Positions 35,637 to 48,728 of a stretch of DNA of 64,000 nt are shown here, piece by piece. The position numbers and the translations under genes were made by a program. The notes under the pieces are model-generated. The model was not told the origin of the DNA, ran no database searches, and saw only the letters and a list, made by a program, of their open reading frames with translations. The DNA comes from Verpa conica (Eukaryota; Ascomycota; Pezizomycetes; Pezizales; Morchellaceae): the NCBI GenBank assembly GCA_033030425.1, contig JAUFSD010000022.1:372001-436000 (forward strand). The letters are read 5' to 3'. Positions within the stretch are counted from its first letter, which is position 1; each line of letters begins with the position of its first letter.

Positions 35637-37440
35637 AATTACAGTTCTTCGACTGAGTCGGGTTAAATTCAATACAAGTGCGTATAGTGAATGCCGAGGA
35701 CGCTTTATTCGGATCGAATTCAGTATACAAGTATAATGAATAAATGTCGAGAATGTTGAAGTAGAAGAACAGGGATGTCAAAGAAGTGGGGATGAAAAGG
35801 TTTTATAGCGCTGATACGACTACTGGCCAGTATGGCTTTAAGCCACCTTAGCTCACATACTGTGTCCGGGTCTACAGATGCTGTGGATATATGATCACAA
35901 AAGTTACAAAGATGTGGCCTAGACATAGCGAAAGCCCGGCCCATCAAGCCGCAATTTAGTCACCAACCTAAAGGAAGCTTCCGTCACCAGAAACTTTTTT
36001 ACCAGTTACATCAGTGGCCACGCACTAGCTAGTAGTCATGAAATAGACAGGTTGTCTTCTCCTACAATATATTACTATGTGGTACTTTAGAAATTGAATC
36101 TATTTATACATATATAATATTTACCATGGTCCCGAGAGTATAGAGTAGTCTTATGGGTTATTATAGCCACTCTCTAAAAGTTTTCGTAGTTTAGAACTTA
36201 TCTAGGGCTCAGGCCCAACATCCCAAGTTATGGGGCAAGGTTCGGCCAAATGGGAGAAAGTTATAGGGAACCACTTAAGGAACTTCTTATATATACAGAG
36301 TTTACCCCAGGAGACGAGTATTATGAGTCTAAGTATCTTTTATGCCATGTATTTACCTCAATAGCACTAATTGCTATCTTTAGAGAATCTAAGTGGTAGA
36401 ATTTTATACCTAGGGAAAAACCTATATATAGTAGCTAGTTTTATCCTAAGTTAAACTTTGTAGAAAAATCATCTAGGTGGTGCTTTGCAACTTCTCGGTC
36501 ACCCAGAGGACCTCTAGGCCTTTGTCTCCTTCTCCATAATCCGAGACCTAGATAGGTTCTAAACCACGAACACTTTTAGAGAGTGGCTGTACTACGGTTA
36601 CAGGTTTCACACAAAGAGTACTACAATACAGTACCAAAAAGAGGGGTGGGGCTCCCACTAATACACTAGCGATATCGGAGGAATACGCCATTGGGGTAGT
36701 AATCTACCTCAAATACTGATTTAATTCGGTATTTGCGACTAAATTCCGTAGTGCTATGGCAGTAAATCCGCCCCGTTTTTTCATACTATAGATTCTCATA
36801 TTTGAATAATATTACATAAAATTAGGTAAATAATTAAAGGATATAGGTCATAGTTTTTACTGCATACCGGATTTTATACCTAGAACAATAAAATCACTTG
36901 ATATAAAAAAATAAAATAAAATAATTAAAGGATATACATATATGTAGCTTTGTATCTATAATTACGTAGTTGGAAGAATGTTTTACCTAATTAGGTTAAA
37001 ACCTTTCTTAGCAGCACAAGAACGCACTGAAAATATCAACACTAGAGACTAGATCATCACTGTACCACGTAACTAGCGTATTCTAAAAGAGTTATCTACG
37101 TGTAGCCTAATACACAATACCGTAAAATTGAACTAAAACTTCGCCTATTACAACGCGCGAAAAAGCAGAATCAGGTGTTCGATATGTCCCCGATCAATTA
37201 ACACACAGAAAAGTAAGCAAGCAACCCACCCTCCTCAATAAATGCGGTAAATAACAATCGGCTTGTACATAGGGTAGGAAAGCAAAAAAATATCAAGAAG
37301 TGGCGAGTGGCACGAATCAAAACAGATTTTTCTTTTACCACCCACTAGGTACCCGCACACCACTCCCCAAGAGCGTGAAACACAAATAGACAACCACCAA
37401 CTAATCAACTCTAAATACGCTACTAACTATCCATCTTAAT
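35637..37440. other. AT-rich gene-poor tract
   Basis: Very AT-rich, with a run of A/T around 36,790-36,960 and no supported coding frame. It ends at the 3' end of the BCH1-family gene. Confidence 0.5.
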
Positions 37441-40055
37441 CTAACCGTCACTACCAGAGCTCCGGAAAGCTGCGCATAACTGCGCATAATGGTGCGTCAA
37501 ATCTAGCACACTCTGCGGAAAATTGGTGGCTTGCACAATACTCCTAACCTTCACCGCTCCATCTTCTGCAATGAGTTTTCGGATAGAGTGTAGGATCGCC
37601 GGTGAAAACTATACCCCGAAAGATCAGTAAGATTTAGGGTACGGGTTGCCTAGCACAAGGTTGTGGTCGCAAATGTGATTTACCCGGCGTACGCCAGACT
37701 CATGGTGATCACGTGATTAGTCAATCATGGATATACCACAATTCCATCACAGATGCAATCATACCATTGGGTCACAGAAATACAGGAAACACAAACTTAC
37801 CTCAGAGTACCACCTATATTCCCAAGCAACCAATCTAATAATGCTATCCAATCCACCCCTATGGTCCTTTCTCTTCTCCTGCGCCCCCAACAATCCTCTC
37901 AAAGACCGTGGACTAAACCGCACCGCTAAACAGCTCAAAAAAGCCTCTTCCGCTTCCTCGGGGTGATGCAGCCTCTGAGCCAGCTCTCCGAGTATCTCCC
38001 ATTCAGTAGCGCTCTTGCGGTACGGTCGCTGCTGTTGAGTACTACGTACTAGGTCGGATCTCCAGATAGTGTAGATACGCAAGTCTTCATAAAGCACCAT
38101 GAAGAGGTTGTCGAGCCAGCGCTCACACAAACGCTTATTTTGGAAGTGGGTATATTTCTGTGTTGGTGGAGCAGCGTTGCTTTTTCCTTCTATAGGGGTA
38201 TGGGTTTCTTCGTTTCCGGCCTTCACCTCTTCTGGCATGACGGTGTGCTCGGGCTTTTCAATAGACGCTGCTGGATCTGCTGGATCAGGCTCCTCGGTAG
38301 CCTTGTCACCATTCTCTTTTTGCGCTTCTTCATTCGCCTTGGCATCGCCATTCGTTGCTGGCTTCTCCCCTTCCCTTTCTTCAACCTCCGACTCACTTCC
38401 ACTCTCATCTATAGTAGCCCCCTTCCCGTTTTCTTTAACGCTTCCTTTGAGAGTTGTGACGCTTGCGCTCTTCTCATGCCGATACTCCTCTTCCATGACG
38501 AACACACTACTCCTACATTTCAACAACTGATCCCACCCAATCTGACTCGATATTTCCGTAAGGATCTTATAAGCTTTTGCAAATGTCCCTTTAAGACTAC
38601 CTGCGGGTAGTTTTAGTAAAGTTGGGTCCACAATATCCTGCTTCGGATCATGGTTCTCATCGCTCATCTCTTCAAGCACTGCCTCTGGGAGGACTGGAAG
38701 ATGCATCTTCGAGGGCTGCGGCATTTTGGGGATATCCCGGTCTTGATAAGTGAACATTGGGCAACTATTCAAAGTTAAAAGCGCAAGTTCATATTGTTCC
38801 AACTTCAGGTAAACTTGTGCCAGTCTCTCCCACGTTGTAAACTCACTCGGCGCAGAGTTAACGGCTCGTTTCGCGCATTCTAGAGCAAGGTCATAGCGGC
38901 CTTTCGACATGCAGAAGGATGCCTGCACATCTAAGAGGCCACTATCGAGGGGGAGAATCTTAATTGTCTCGTAGAGAAGGGATACGGCTTTGACTTCTTC
39001 ATCGGCATCAATTAGGACTCTAGCAAGGAGCGAACCGACTTCAGGATCTTTAGAGCGAAGTTTTTCAAAGAGGTTGACACCAGAAGCAAAGCGGCCGGTG
39101 GTGTGAATGTAACTTAGGAGGCCGGAGGTGAGGTAGTTGGAGACTACGTTGGGTACTTGAATTTCAGGGTCTGAGCCAAGTTGCCAGCCTGTAGTCCCGA
39201 GAGGGGTGAACGTTAGTAGGACCTCAAGAGAGGGCGGAACCGTAGGAGAGTGAATGATGAAGTAGTAGTAGACGCACCTCGGAAGAAGAGTTTTTCGGCG
39301 GCATCGAGGAACTTGTGTTCCGATTCAGTGTTAGTGATAGGATTGAATCTCCTACAGCCAACAATCCGGTTCTGCTGGTCATCCGCATAGCTAAAAGCGC
39401 GAAGCACCCCGCAAAGGTACGTTTCAAGCCAGAGTGCCTCCGAAGCCACACGCTTCTCTCCGCGCTCATCGACTGCATAAGCCTCTACACTTCCTGGTAT
39501 TTTAACCTCGACGCGCATATCCACACGAGAGAAGGCGTTGTAGCAGCTGCATATGTTAATCAATGATAGCCCTGTTGCCGCACAGACGCGCCCGAGACAC
39601 CGGATCAGGGGTGCACGTACCAGTAGATGCCTGTGGTAATTCGCCATGATTGCGGCTTTCCGAACCAGATCTGGTTCTCACCGATAAGGTAGGTAAGGGT
39701 ATTGATATATGCCGCTAAGGACGCAGATGAAGATGCATCGACCCCGGTGACGTGGTGGTAAGTCCCAATCTACACGTGATGGGTCATCAACTATCCGGGG
39801 GTGCTTAAAGCGGGGGATAGAAAGTGGAGAATTAAAGTTACCTCTTTCAATCCTGTTTTAGGTTGTGATTTAATCAAATGGACTAAATCTGGGGGACCAA
39901 GTTCACGGAGGATTGGAAGCGATTCTGTACGAGCTATGACAGATTCGTGAATCTCGGTTTCAACGATTCTACATATCAAGAGTCAGCGCCAGCGTGAGGG
40001 TGGGGAGAGGGGAGAGGGGAGGGAGGACTAACTCTGGGACGGCAGGGACAACCAT
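37441..40055 (-). CDS. BCH1: Chs5/Arf1-binding protein (ChAPs, BCH1/BUD7/CHS6 family)
   Basis: Exomer cargo-adaptor subunit that, with Chs5 and Arf1, sorts chitin synthase and other cargo from the trans-Golgi to the surface. Six exons: 40055-40033, 39968-39842, 39769-39621, 39546-39278, 39188-37801, 37608-37441, about 707 residues; every phase agrees. Diagnostic blocks are RELGPPDLVHLIKS, VDASSSASLAAYINTLTYL, RWLDNLFMVLYEDLRIYTIW, PYRKSATEWEILGELAQRLH and RFSPRSLRGLLGAQ. TPR-like helices occur near LALECAKRAVNSAPSEFTTW. A Glu-rich disordered insert lies in the middle. The start is the only ATG ahead of the conserved region; the frame remains open upstream to 40235 without another ATG, so an extra 5' exon is possible. 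BCH1 is used as the family symbol, since single-copy fungal members cannot be assigned to one yeast paralogue. Confidence 0.93.
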
Positions 40056-41306
40056 ATTGGCGTGCCGTTCTAGAGAATTGAGGATCTCGGAGGCAGAAGC
40101 AGCGTTGTGGGTTGGAGGGGTGTGTTCTGTTCGAGATGGAAATGGGGGAGCTGTAAATAGACCAGTTGTTTCTGGAAAGGCGGGACGTTGGGGCTGGTGG
40201 AAGATGAGATCGATTAGATAAGGTTGGAGTGCCACACCTGTTATCTAGTGAAAGTGGCTAACAGTACGAAATCTCCTACACACCGTCTCACATCTTGCTA
40301 ATACCGTGGCCTTTATAAAGACTGTCACAGATGGGTGGCCAATATGGTATATAGTTGCAGCTTTACTCAGTGTAGAGGGTAGATCATATCATAGAAGATC
40401 ACTCTGGTCTTGGCGCTGTGGTTAGATTTCTCAGGTCATAGCTTGGCACTCGACGACACTCCATCCATCTCTGCACAAATCATCACAGCAAGGCTCTCAG
40501 TAACATTCATTAATGCCTTGAAGCCCATATACAGCTCTATGAGATGGTTTATCTAAAAAGCATAAGCCGATAGCTACAGTCTATTAACAAACATCTCTTA
40601 GTAATAAAATAACAAAAGCTACCAGGTGAACGGCAAACCTTTAATTCTGTTGCGGCTCCTGTTTATACTCTTTTGCAGACCGGGTTGCCCCCAGCACAAC
40701 TCACGCCGAAATCTCACTGACGTTTGTGTCAAGAATAACTATCGGATTCGCCTTGGGCAGCTCGGGCAAGCTTGCTCAAATAGCATTACGATGCCAAGGC
40801 TCAAGTAACTTTAAGCCCACTATTAGGGTTAGTGTCACGGGACGCTTGGGTCACATGACCCTCGTCATATATGTAGCTAGAGGCTCTTGTCTTTTGTTCA
40901 TGTTCATCATTATGATTCTTCTGCTTAGTTAGCACTGACCAATACGATATTGGTTCCTTTGTTGCCATCCGAGTCTTTGGGACCGACGGTGACCATAACA
41001 GTTAGTCTACCTAAATAAGCTAAGGAGTGAGGTTTCGCCCCAAGTGTAAAATCATGTCATATACGAGTGACTCTCTGTGAGTATAGCAAAAGGATGGCTG
41101 CTATAACATTACTCGGGTTTTTGCTGCCTAGAACTCATAGTTTGAAAAGCAGTTTTATCTCCCTCTATCCTATATTACAGACCCACACACACAGTACCCA
41201 TCTGGAGAAGAAAGAAAGAAATTTGATCAATCACCCTATGTGCTATAAAATCAGACAGAAAAAATTCCAATACAATATGCAATGAGCAACTCCTTTACCC
41301 TGAATT
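40056..41306. other. intergenic between HIR3 and the BCH1-family gene
   Basis: About 1.25 kb containing the promoter of the BCH1-family gene and the HIR3 3' flank. It carries one TTAGGGTTA motif at 40823-40831. No coding frame supported. Confidence 0.55.
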
Positions 41307-44300
41307 TTATTCATCAACACCTTGCATCGCCGAGACATCCCCCTCCACATCTGACTCCATCCCCTCATCACTATCTCCCTCCCTATCTCCTCTAGGACTA
41401 CCCATAGGTGTATCTTCCGGGCTCCCACCTCTCTCTTGCCCACCAGATGTTGCACCTCTCTTCGGGCTCTGTTCAAAACCATTAGTCCCTATATCACCTA
41501 AAACAAGCCTACAGAGTGGAATAGAACATACCGATGGGTTCGCAACTACCGAGCTCGCGCTCGAGCCCCCCGCAGTAGTCACTCCTTTCCCTTGCAAAGG
41601 TGTCGTAGCAACTTTACAGATCAATGCCGCCCGACTAACAAGCTCTCTCTTTGTAACTTTCGTCATCTTGCCTCTAATTGGTAGGTCATCTAATTTGCTC
41701 TGTGTAGCTGCCAAAGTCACATCTACCGGCGCAGGGTCCTCATTAAACAGCATCAAATTCTTCAAAGACATAGGGTTCGCCCTCGAATTCTCCTGTTCTA
41801 GCTGTTGCGCCGGTGTAGCTACTACAGACGTTGTGGCTGTTGTGGCTGTAGTACTTGTAACCTGCTTTAGGATCTCCGGTAACTGCTCTGCGTAGAGTTT
41901 CGCATATGTATCCGCAAGCAAATCATCAATCAGTGGTGTCTTTGCTAGTCCACCATTTGAGCGACGAAGTTCATATACTTCTCTCAATAGCTCTAGCGTC
42001 GGTGATCCAGCACCAGAATCTTTGAGATTACAGTATAGCTCCAGACGTTGCGAGTATGTGTTGAATTCATCATATGAGACGTTCTTAAATACCTCCTCGT
42101 CCGCTTGATCTGGAACGTCTCCCGTGCGGCGGAGGACCTTGATGTATGCAATCATGACATGCGACCACACATCTGCGTGTCTAAACAGTCCATTCGCCAA
42201 CCTCCTCACCCTCTTCGCCAAAACTTCAAGCGTCCCCCGATCATCGAGATTTTCTAGGAGATTGACGTAGAAAATAGTGTACTGGCTCGCAAACACGAAG
42301 TGGCGTCCAGGCCGTTCGTTCTCAGGTCTCCAGATACTCAGCTGTGCCGCTTTGTTTGAGAATAGTGTTGAAAATTCGGCCCTTGCACCGGAGATGTCAC
42401 CCTGCTCTTCATATTTGAGTTGTGCTGCACGGTTGGTCATACGGTGGTGCCATTTTGGTTTATCCGCTGTTCGCATCTTTTTGAGGACCTCAAGAATATA
42501 CTTGACAAAACCCTCGCGGTCCTCGGCAGGTTCTATCCTCTTGGTGAAAGGGGTTGCTTCTAGGATCTCACAGGCTTGCTGGGGCGTGAGAAGGTCGCTG
42601 AGGGTGTACTTACAGGCTGCAGAGACAAGTTTATGATGTGGTTCGAAAATATGGTCACTTCCGATCTTCTCAGGGCAGTACTTGATTGCCTCCACGTATT
42701 TCTCCAGAACATCTTCAGGCGTGAAAAGGTGTTTCGTTTCTTTAATCTCAAGCAACTTGCCCATGCATTTCCCAATCATGTAATGAGCCCTAGATCATAG
42801 TCAGTAACGGTTCACAACACCTCTTCAAAATAGCCCACTCACTTCCAATTATCTTCTTCATCCATCTCAACCGCATTCTGGAACAATACCATCGCAAATC
42901 TTAACGCATTCCCCAAGCTCACCTCACCATGAGCCCTCCCCTTATACATTCCCTCTCCATTCCGTCCAGAGTAATGTCTATCGAACCCATCCGTCCAAAA
43001 ACTCTCCATCGCCATTGGCGGCCTACTTGCAGAGTAAACCCTTGTTCCAAAGTCCATATACAGCCCACTAAGCACACCCCTCACATCCTCATCATCAATA
43101 TCTGCATGTTGAATCGCCAATGACGAAGCAATCATATAGCACAAGATCGCCTTTCTTTCCAGCCCTACAAGTTCAGCACGACGGAGGTTGATCCCATCCG
43201 CACTCCATGTCTGTGCTTCTTCCATCTGCGACTCGTAAGATTGCGCAAGACGATACCATGTTTCCCATTTATCAGGCATGCAAGAGAGATCAGCGCGGAA
43301 GAAACGGACAGCAGTGTCGAGCTCATCGCCTTTGACGGCGCCAACTTTCTTTTGGTATCGGACGGGGTAGAGGGAGCATTTCCCGAGGATAAAGTAGAGG
43401 CCTTTTGCCGCAACCTGCGCATACAGCCCTCCAACATCGACTGTACTCAACCACCCCTCCCCCTTGAGGGATCCAAACAACCGTAAGGGGTGAATACTCC
43501 CTCTTAAGTATCCATCAATTACACTCTCATTGTGCGCGATCTTGTTGTTATTGGTACTCCTAGGCGGCCCGACAACCTCGTAAAGCTTATCCAGCCCATT
43601 CTTGATATCAGTTTTTGCGAGCTGCAATATCTTCTTTCGTGATGCGAGGTGGAGTATAAAAGGCATCAGCTGCATTGCAGTCGCTTTATCGAGCGTCTCT
43701 GCATCCGTCTTATGCTCGTAAAAATACCAATTATCCGACTGCTTGGGGGAGATGTCAGTACGTATAAATGGGGGAGGATAAGAAGTTCCTACGCAGATCA
43801 TAAGGTGGAAGCGACAATGAATACACTGGAGGAGCTCATGATCGAATTCGCGGAGGTTGAAGCGGAGGAGTTCGTCGTGCATTAGTTTCAGGAACACATC
43901 TATGCCAAGTAGTCAGCATACTAAATGAGGCGTGTATCTAATCATTGACACTAGATGCGAATACTTACGGCCTGCCAGCTTGCAGTAATGCCTAACTCCT
44001 AGCTCATCATGGACATCCTTCAACAACCTACAAAGTACTGCCTCCCTCTCCCCCTCTGCCCACACCACATCCTTCCCCATCCCCCTCTCCACTGCTTCTC
44101 GATATAACAGATATAGCACCCCCCACCCCCTCACCATCATCTCTCTGAACTTCACAACAACTAATCTGTATGAATGTAAATCGCTCTGAACAGCCTCTGT
44201 ATTCATCACTGCGTCCTCCCAAAACGCATAAGTGTGCAACAACCTCAACAACGCACCAATTGCCTTCATCGCATCCACGAGCCCAGTGTGGTCGATCTCA

Positions 44301-47191
44301 GACATATTAACGTTACCCATACCCCCAGACACAAGCATAAGTGAAACAGGAAGAAGCTCTTCTACAAGCCGGAGGGCACGGAGGAGAACGAAGTATCTAT
44401 GATCAGGGGTAGACTCGACATAAGACCGGTCCTTGAGGTCGTTCATGATAACCTCAATACACCTCAAGATGCAACACAGCACTTTCGGCCTATGCCCAAG
44501 TTTCTCATAGGCAATCCTTAGTTTTTCCCATAAGTGTAGTCTAAACATCGCGCTAGAGCCTTCAAGGAAACGTGAAATCTCCTGCAACACAATCCGCTCC
44601 TCCTCATCATAGGGTTCTACGGCACCAGGCTCCAACACAGCTTCAAGGATCTCAACAACCTCTGCGGGGTCCCGTGCGTCGGAGGTTGCGTTGAAGATGG
44701 TGGTGAAAAAGTCGACGGTTTTTAGTTTACTAATCTCACGGGCTGCACGGAGAGCTGAGACTTCGGGCATGATACTGCTGTTTGGTATCTCGAATGCACG
44801 AATTTCACCACTCTCAAGAACACGGCGGAGGTCTTCGAAGCAGTCAAGTCGAAACTCTCGCCCTGCACCTGTGAACGCGGTGAACGCTGCACAAGCCCAT
44901 AGGTACCTCAGTGTTAACTGATCCTCTGCTAACTGCCCCTCCGCATCCCTAGGACGACAGGCAGTGAGGTCCCCAACCAGCATGCTCCATCTTTGTACCT
45001 TTTCCCTAAGTACTGTAAGTGTCAATGAATCCGCTACACTCAGTTCTGCGCTGCTTCGGCGTCTCTCGCTATCCGCTAGATCTCCTAGATATAGTTCAAG
45101 ACATGTCTGTGCCCATTCTACAATCGCATAGTCCTCCTCCATAAATAACCCCACGCCCTGGAGCCGTGCCACAAGCCCCGCAAGATGTTCACGGAAAAAA
45201 CGCAAAAGAACGTCCTCACATTCCTTTGTAATCGCAGTAACAGCCTCTCGAAGCACGTCTGGCCAATTGTGACGTATCCAAGAACTCTGGCCTCCAGCGC
45301 CAAGAATCCCACGAATGCTGGGTCGTTTTGTTCCAGCAGGAGGGTGGATATCACGTACACATAGCGCCTTCAACCACTCAAATGCTGCCTCCTTTGGTGT
45401 GCATCCCCGCGCGTTGACAATTTTAACCCATTTCCGGAGCCCTTCATCTCCTCCTAGTATAGGGCGACTTGGGACATTAGTTTCGAGATCAAGGAAAGCC
45501 ATCCCCTGTGCTGTTTCATCTGGACTCTGTATACCATCTCCATATAGTACCACATTCCCTTTATCATCATCCCAGTCTTGTAAGATCTTTTTGAAATCAC
45601 TTAGATATAAGTCATCTCTCACTACCAACGCCCCCGTCACCTCCGCCTTGATTTTTAAGCTCGACGCAGTCCCTAAATGCACCCCTAACGGCGAGAAGAG
45701 TGCGTCTGCTGTATTGAAGAGTTTCTCGTCTTGTGTTTCCTGTCGAACTTTCGCCTTACTCTCCGGTGCTGCCGCGGCGGCCGCGGCGGCAGCCGCATCA
45801 GCTTCTTTTTTATCTCGCTGCCGTTTACTAAGCCTACTCCTCCCTGCATCCCCTTCATTCGCACCTAAACTCGCACTTTTCCTCTTCCGTGCCGTTGAGC
45901 CGCTTCGCCGCCGCCCAGATACCGAGAGGTTAGCGCCAGCAGACGCATCGGTCATGGCAATATCATCATTATCACTCGCCGCCGGCAACTCACTCTTGCC
46001 CGCAGACTCGGGGGGGGTCGGTTCCTCGGGAGTTGTATCGCGAGAGAGATCCTCGCCTTCAAAAGTTGGGATAACAATCTGGAGCACAGTAGACGTGTTG
46101 ATTCCTGCCTCTCCTCCTGCCTCCGGTATAAGCTGGGATAATATTGCCCTTCCTACTGCAGCCCAGGTCCTTGTTTGTACAACAACCTCCTGTTTCCTCT
46201 CACTCACGGCATCAAGGACTTCACCGAGTGACTTGTGCGCTTCCGGTGCAGGTAGCTGGAGCCACGGATATGGGTTAATGAATTTTTCAAACTTAGGGTG
46301 GATTTTCCGCTTTGCAATCTTTGTGAAACGGGGTGCAGAGAGTGCTGTTGTATCGCAAATTTTACGCATTATATCACGAAGACGGATACTCGCTAGATGT
46401 TCCTCGGGATTTGGGATACCACCCATAACGAGGGAGAGTGCGTCGCTGGAGGTGTCTGCACCGACGGTGTCGTGGTCTAGTATACTCTCGAGTGAAAACC
46501 TTGCGAGACGTGAAGAATCAATTGCGAGGGCAAGTTGAGCGGACTTGCGCCACAGTGAGGGGTCTCCGGCATCGCGGCCAAGCGCAGTAGAGAACCATTC
46601 GAGTGCTTGGTTGATTGTAGATGAGAGGGAGGAGGTGTCGCCGGTTGCATGTAGTCGGTCGAGCTTGAAGGCGCCGTGATTCTTATAGGCAAGGTAGAGA
46701 ACGAGTGGAAGGGAAGAAGCTGAGGCTGTGTTGCGTCCATGGACCTGTTTAGCACCAATTAGAATTGTTAGCTCCGCCAATTGGTTCTCTGCTAGTTTAT
46801 GTGGTTCTCAGGGAGGTGTATGGTACCTGCTCATCGTCGGCATCACCGCTAAGGTTGTCGGCTTGGAATATTTCGCTATTGAAGAGCTCATCATAGGCTT
46901 TGTGAGCTTCATCCCATTCGCCATCAGTGTGGAGCTTTAGTGCGCGCTGGTATAGCTTCAGAGCTTCCTCGATCTGGGGGGGTCAGCACTCCCGTAGATG
47001 GTATTTCAATATAAGAGATGGCACCTGAATCTCTTGGGTGTTATCGGCATCACCCTCAGAATCGGAATCTGGGTAGACATTCAGCGGAATGAAAGAAGAC
47101 TATCACTGTTAGTAAATCATCCACTACCGCCGCCCCCGCCACCACCGCTGCTCGCCCGCCCGCCTTGTCCAGCACTGGGGAAGCATACCAT
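41307..47191 (-). CDS. HIR3: histone transcription regulator 3 (Hir3/Cabin1 family)
   Basis: Large TPR-type scaffold of the HIR histone H3/H4 chaperone, which deposits nucleosomes outside S phase and represses histone genes. Six exons: 47191-47189, 47099-47025, 46973-46827, 46744-43969, 43899-42843, 42789-41307, about 1846 residues, with all phases consistent. The first exon is the ATG alone, followed by GTATGC; exon 2 starts SSFIPLNVYPDSDSEGD, the conserved Hir3 N-terminus. Other family blocks are IEEALKLYQRALKLHTDGEW, INPYPWLQLP, AFEWLKALCVRDI and WYRLAQSYE with GKCMGKLLEIKE. A poly-Ala run near a KRQRDKKEAD basic segment is a likely nuclear signal. The C-terminus is low-complexity. A GTATGT in the last exon near 41535 could start a minor intron, but reading through keeps the frame. 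Confidence 0.93.
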
Positions 47192-48728
47192 GATGTAAAT
47201 GCTGTAAGAAACTTTACGGCGAGAAGATTGAAAGCAAGGATATAGATGCAAGGCTCATTACGAGCGTATGAAGTATGAAGCGGGGATCCGGAGGGGAGAC
47301 GTGTATGCGAATGGGCACTGATTCTCGCGTCACGCCAGGGACAAGGACAGGCAGATCTTCCCATGCGCGTTGGTAAAGAGGCGCTAGCCAGATGTGGCGG
47401 GCTTGGCAGGGTCGGTATGGCGTTTGAAGACCGTTTGCTGTCTTACGCTGTGATTGGTTGTACTCAACGTCACCTCATGGACATCAACTACAGTTAACCA
47501 GGGTTTTATAACTCATCTCGGCTTTGAAACAATACATCTCCGTGTTGGTAGGATGGTGTTTCAGCGGCATTCAGAGGTTGATGTTGTGATTGGCTACGTT
47601 CAATGTCATTCCATATTCTATCACTCGTCATGCAGGACATCAACTTACATCTCATCTGGATCCTCATTCTTTTCGAGTTTAGTAATTGGTTCGGTACTTC
47701 TCCGGAGAGATCGTAGCCAGTATAATACCTCAGACATGTTTAGTTTCGGCTTTATGATTGGCTGATTCCATATTCTATCACTCGCCATGGAGAACGCTGA
47801 CTAAAACTCCACAAGATTTCACACTAACTATTACAATCCATGCCGATCTCAAACAGTATATGGAAGCCTTCGAGGTTTTCTACGTTTTACAAGAGTTTCT
47901 AGACTTGGAAAGTTTAAACCTGAAACACAATTATACGGGATTCAGAACAATAGTAAAACCTCGAGGTACCAGAAGATTATAAATCCTCTTCTCCAAACGT
48001 ACAAGTAACTTTCAATGCCTCTTTAGAAACTACGCTCAGTATCAGTTATAGCTTTATTCACACACATAAACATAGAATATCCGAAGAGTCCTCTTTAAGG
48101 CACCTTAAGGGTATAAAATTCTCCAGTTTTCTTAGAAAGCTTAGTAGCAAATAAGTTGTCTTCTTCCTACCACCCCTTCGCTAATACCCTCCTCTTGAGA
48201 TATTGGGGGTTTAGAAAAGGAATTTTCCTAAATTGTGAGGCTGGTACATACACAAAAACCTCTGGTACAGAACAAGGCTGGAAACAAGGCTACCTTACTC
48301 CTAGATGCATATCTTATGACTCACAATGAAAACCAAAGATTGTACGAATAAAATGTTTTCAGTACCGATGATAACGCCCCAGCAGCAGTTAGGAGAGAGG
48401 ATTTCGATTGACTCGATATAGTCTTAACCAACTGATCTATCATGTTTTTAGAATCAATACTACATTTGGTTATATGACTGAATTTAGGTACATAAGATGC
48501 GTGTATCAATAACTAGTCACATTATAATCCCCACATCATTCTAGTGTGGTTACACGCAATTCATACCCATTTTCTGATTAGTAATTCTAGAAGCAAGACT
48601 ACATATATAAAAGGCCACCAACAATCCCTCCATCTGCCAGTCAAGTTGAGACCAAAACCACATTTACCTATCATAATCCCCCCATAGAAAAGGAAATCTA
48701 TAAAAAATATACATCAAATAAGTTCAAG
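47192..48728. promoter_or_regulatory. HIR3 upstream region with diverged CCAAT repeat
   Basis: Divergent intergenic region. Three related segments lie at about 47440-47490, 47575-47650 and 47745-47805. Each begins with GTGATTGG- or ATGATTGG-like sequence, that is a CCAAT box read in the HIR3 direction (cores at 47453, 47589 and 47757). The second and third share the identical 20-mer at 47608-47627 and 47765-47784. The first and second share ATG(C/G)A-GGACATCAACT-like ends. CCAAT is bound by the fungal HAP/CBC complex; control of HIR3 is inferred. The rest (48,000-48,700) is AT-rich without a gene. Confidence 0.55.

Noticed and set aside
40056..40235. Extended N-terminus of the BCH1-family protein to 40235
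   Set aside because: The frame is open but has no ATG; the first ATG is at 40055, and no convincing upstream exon was found, so the extension is left out of the gene model.
41490..41540. Possible intron in the last HIR3 exon (GTATGT to ATAG)
   Set aside because: The 43-base interval would break the frame, while reading through stays open to the stop at 41307.
45315..46538. 407-codon open frame on the plus strand
   Set aside because: It is antisense to HIR3 exon 4 and rich in Ser/Ala as expected of the complement of an acidic, Ala-rich coding sequence; no independent features.
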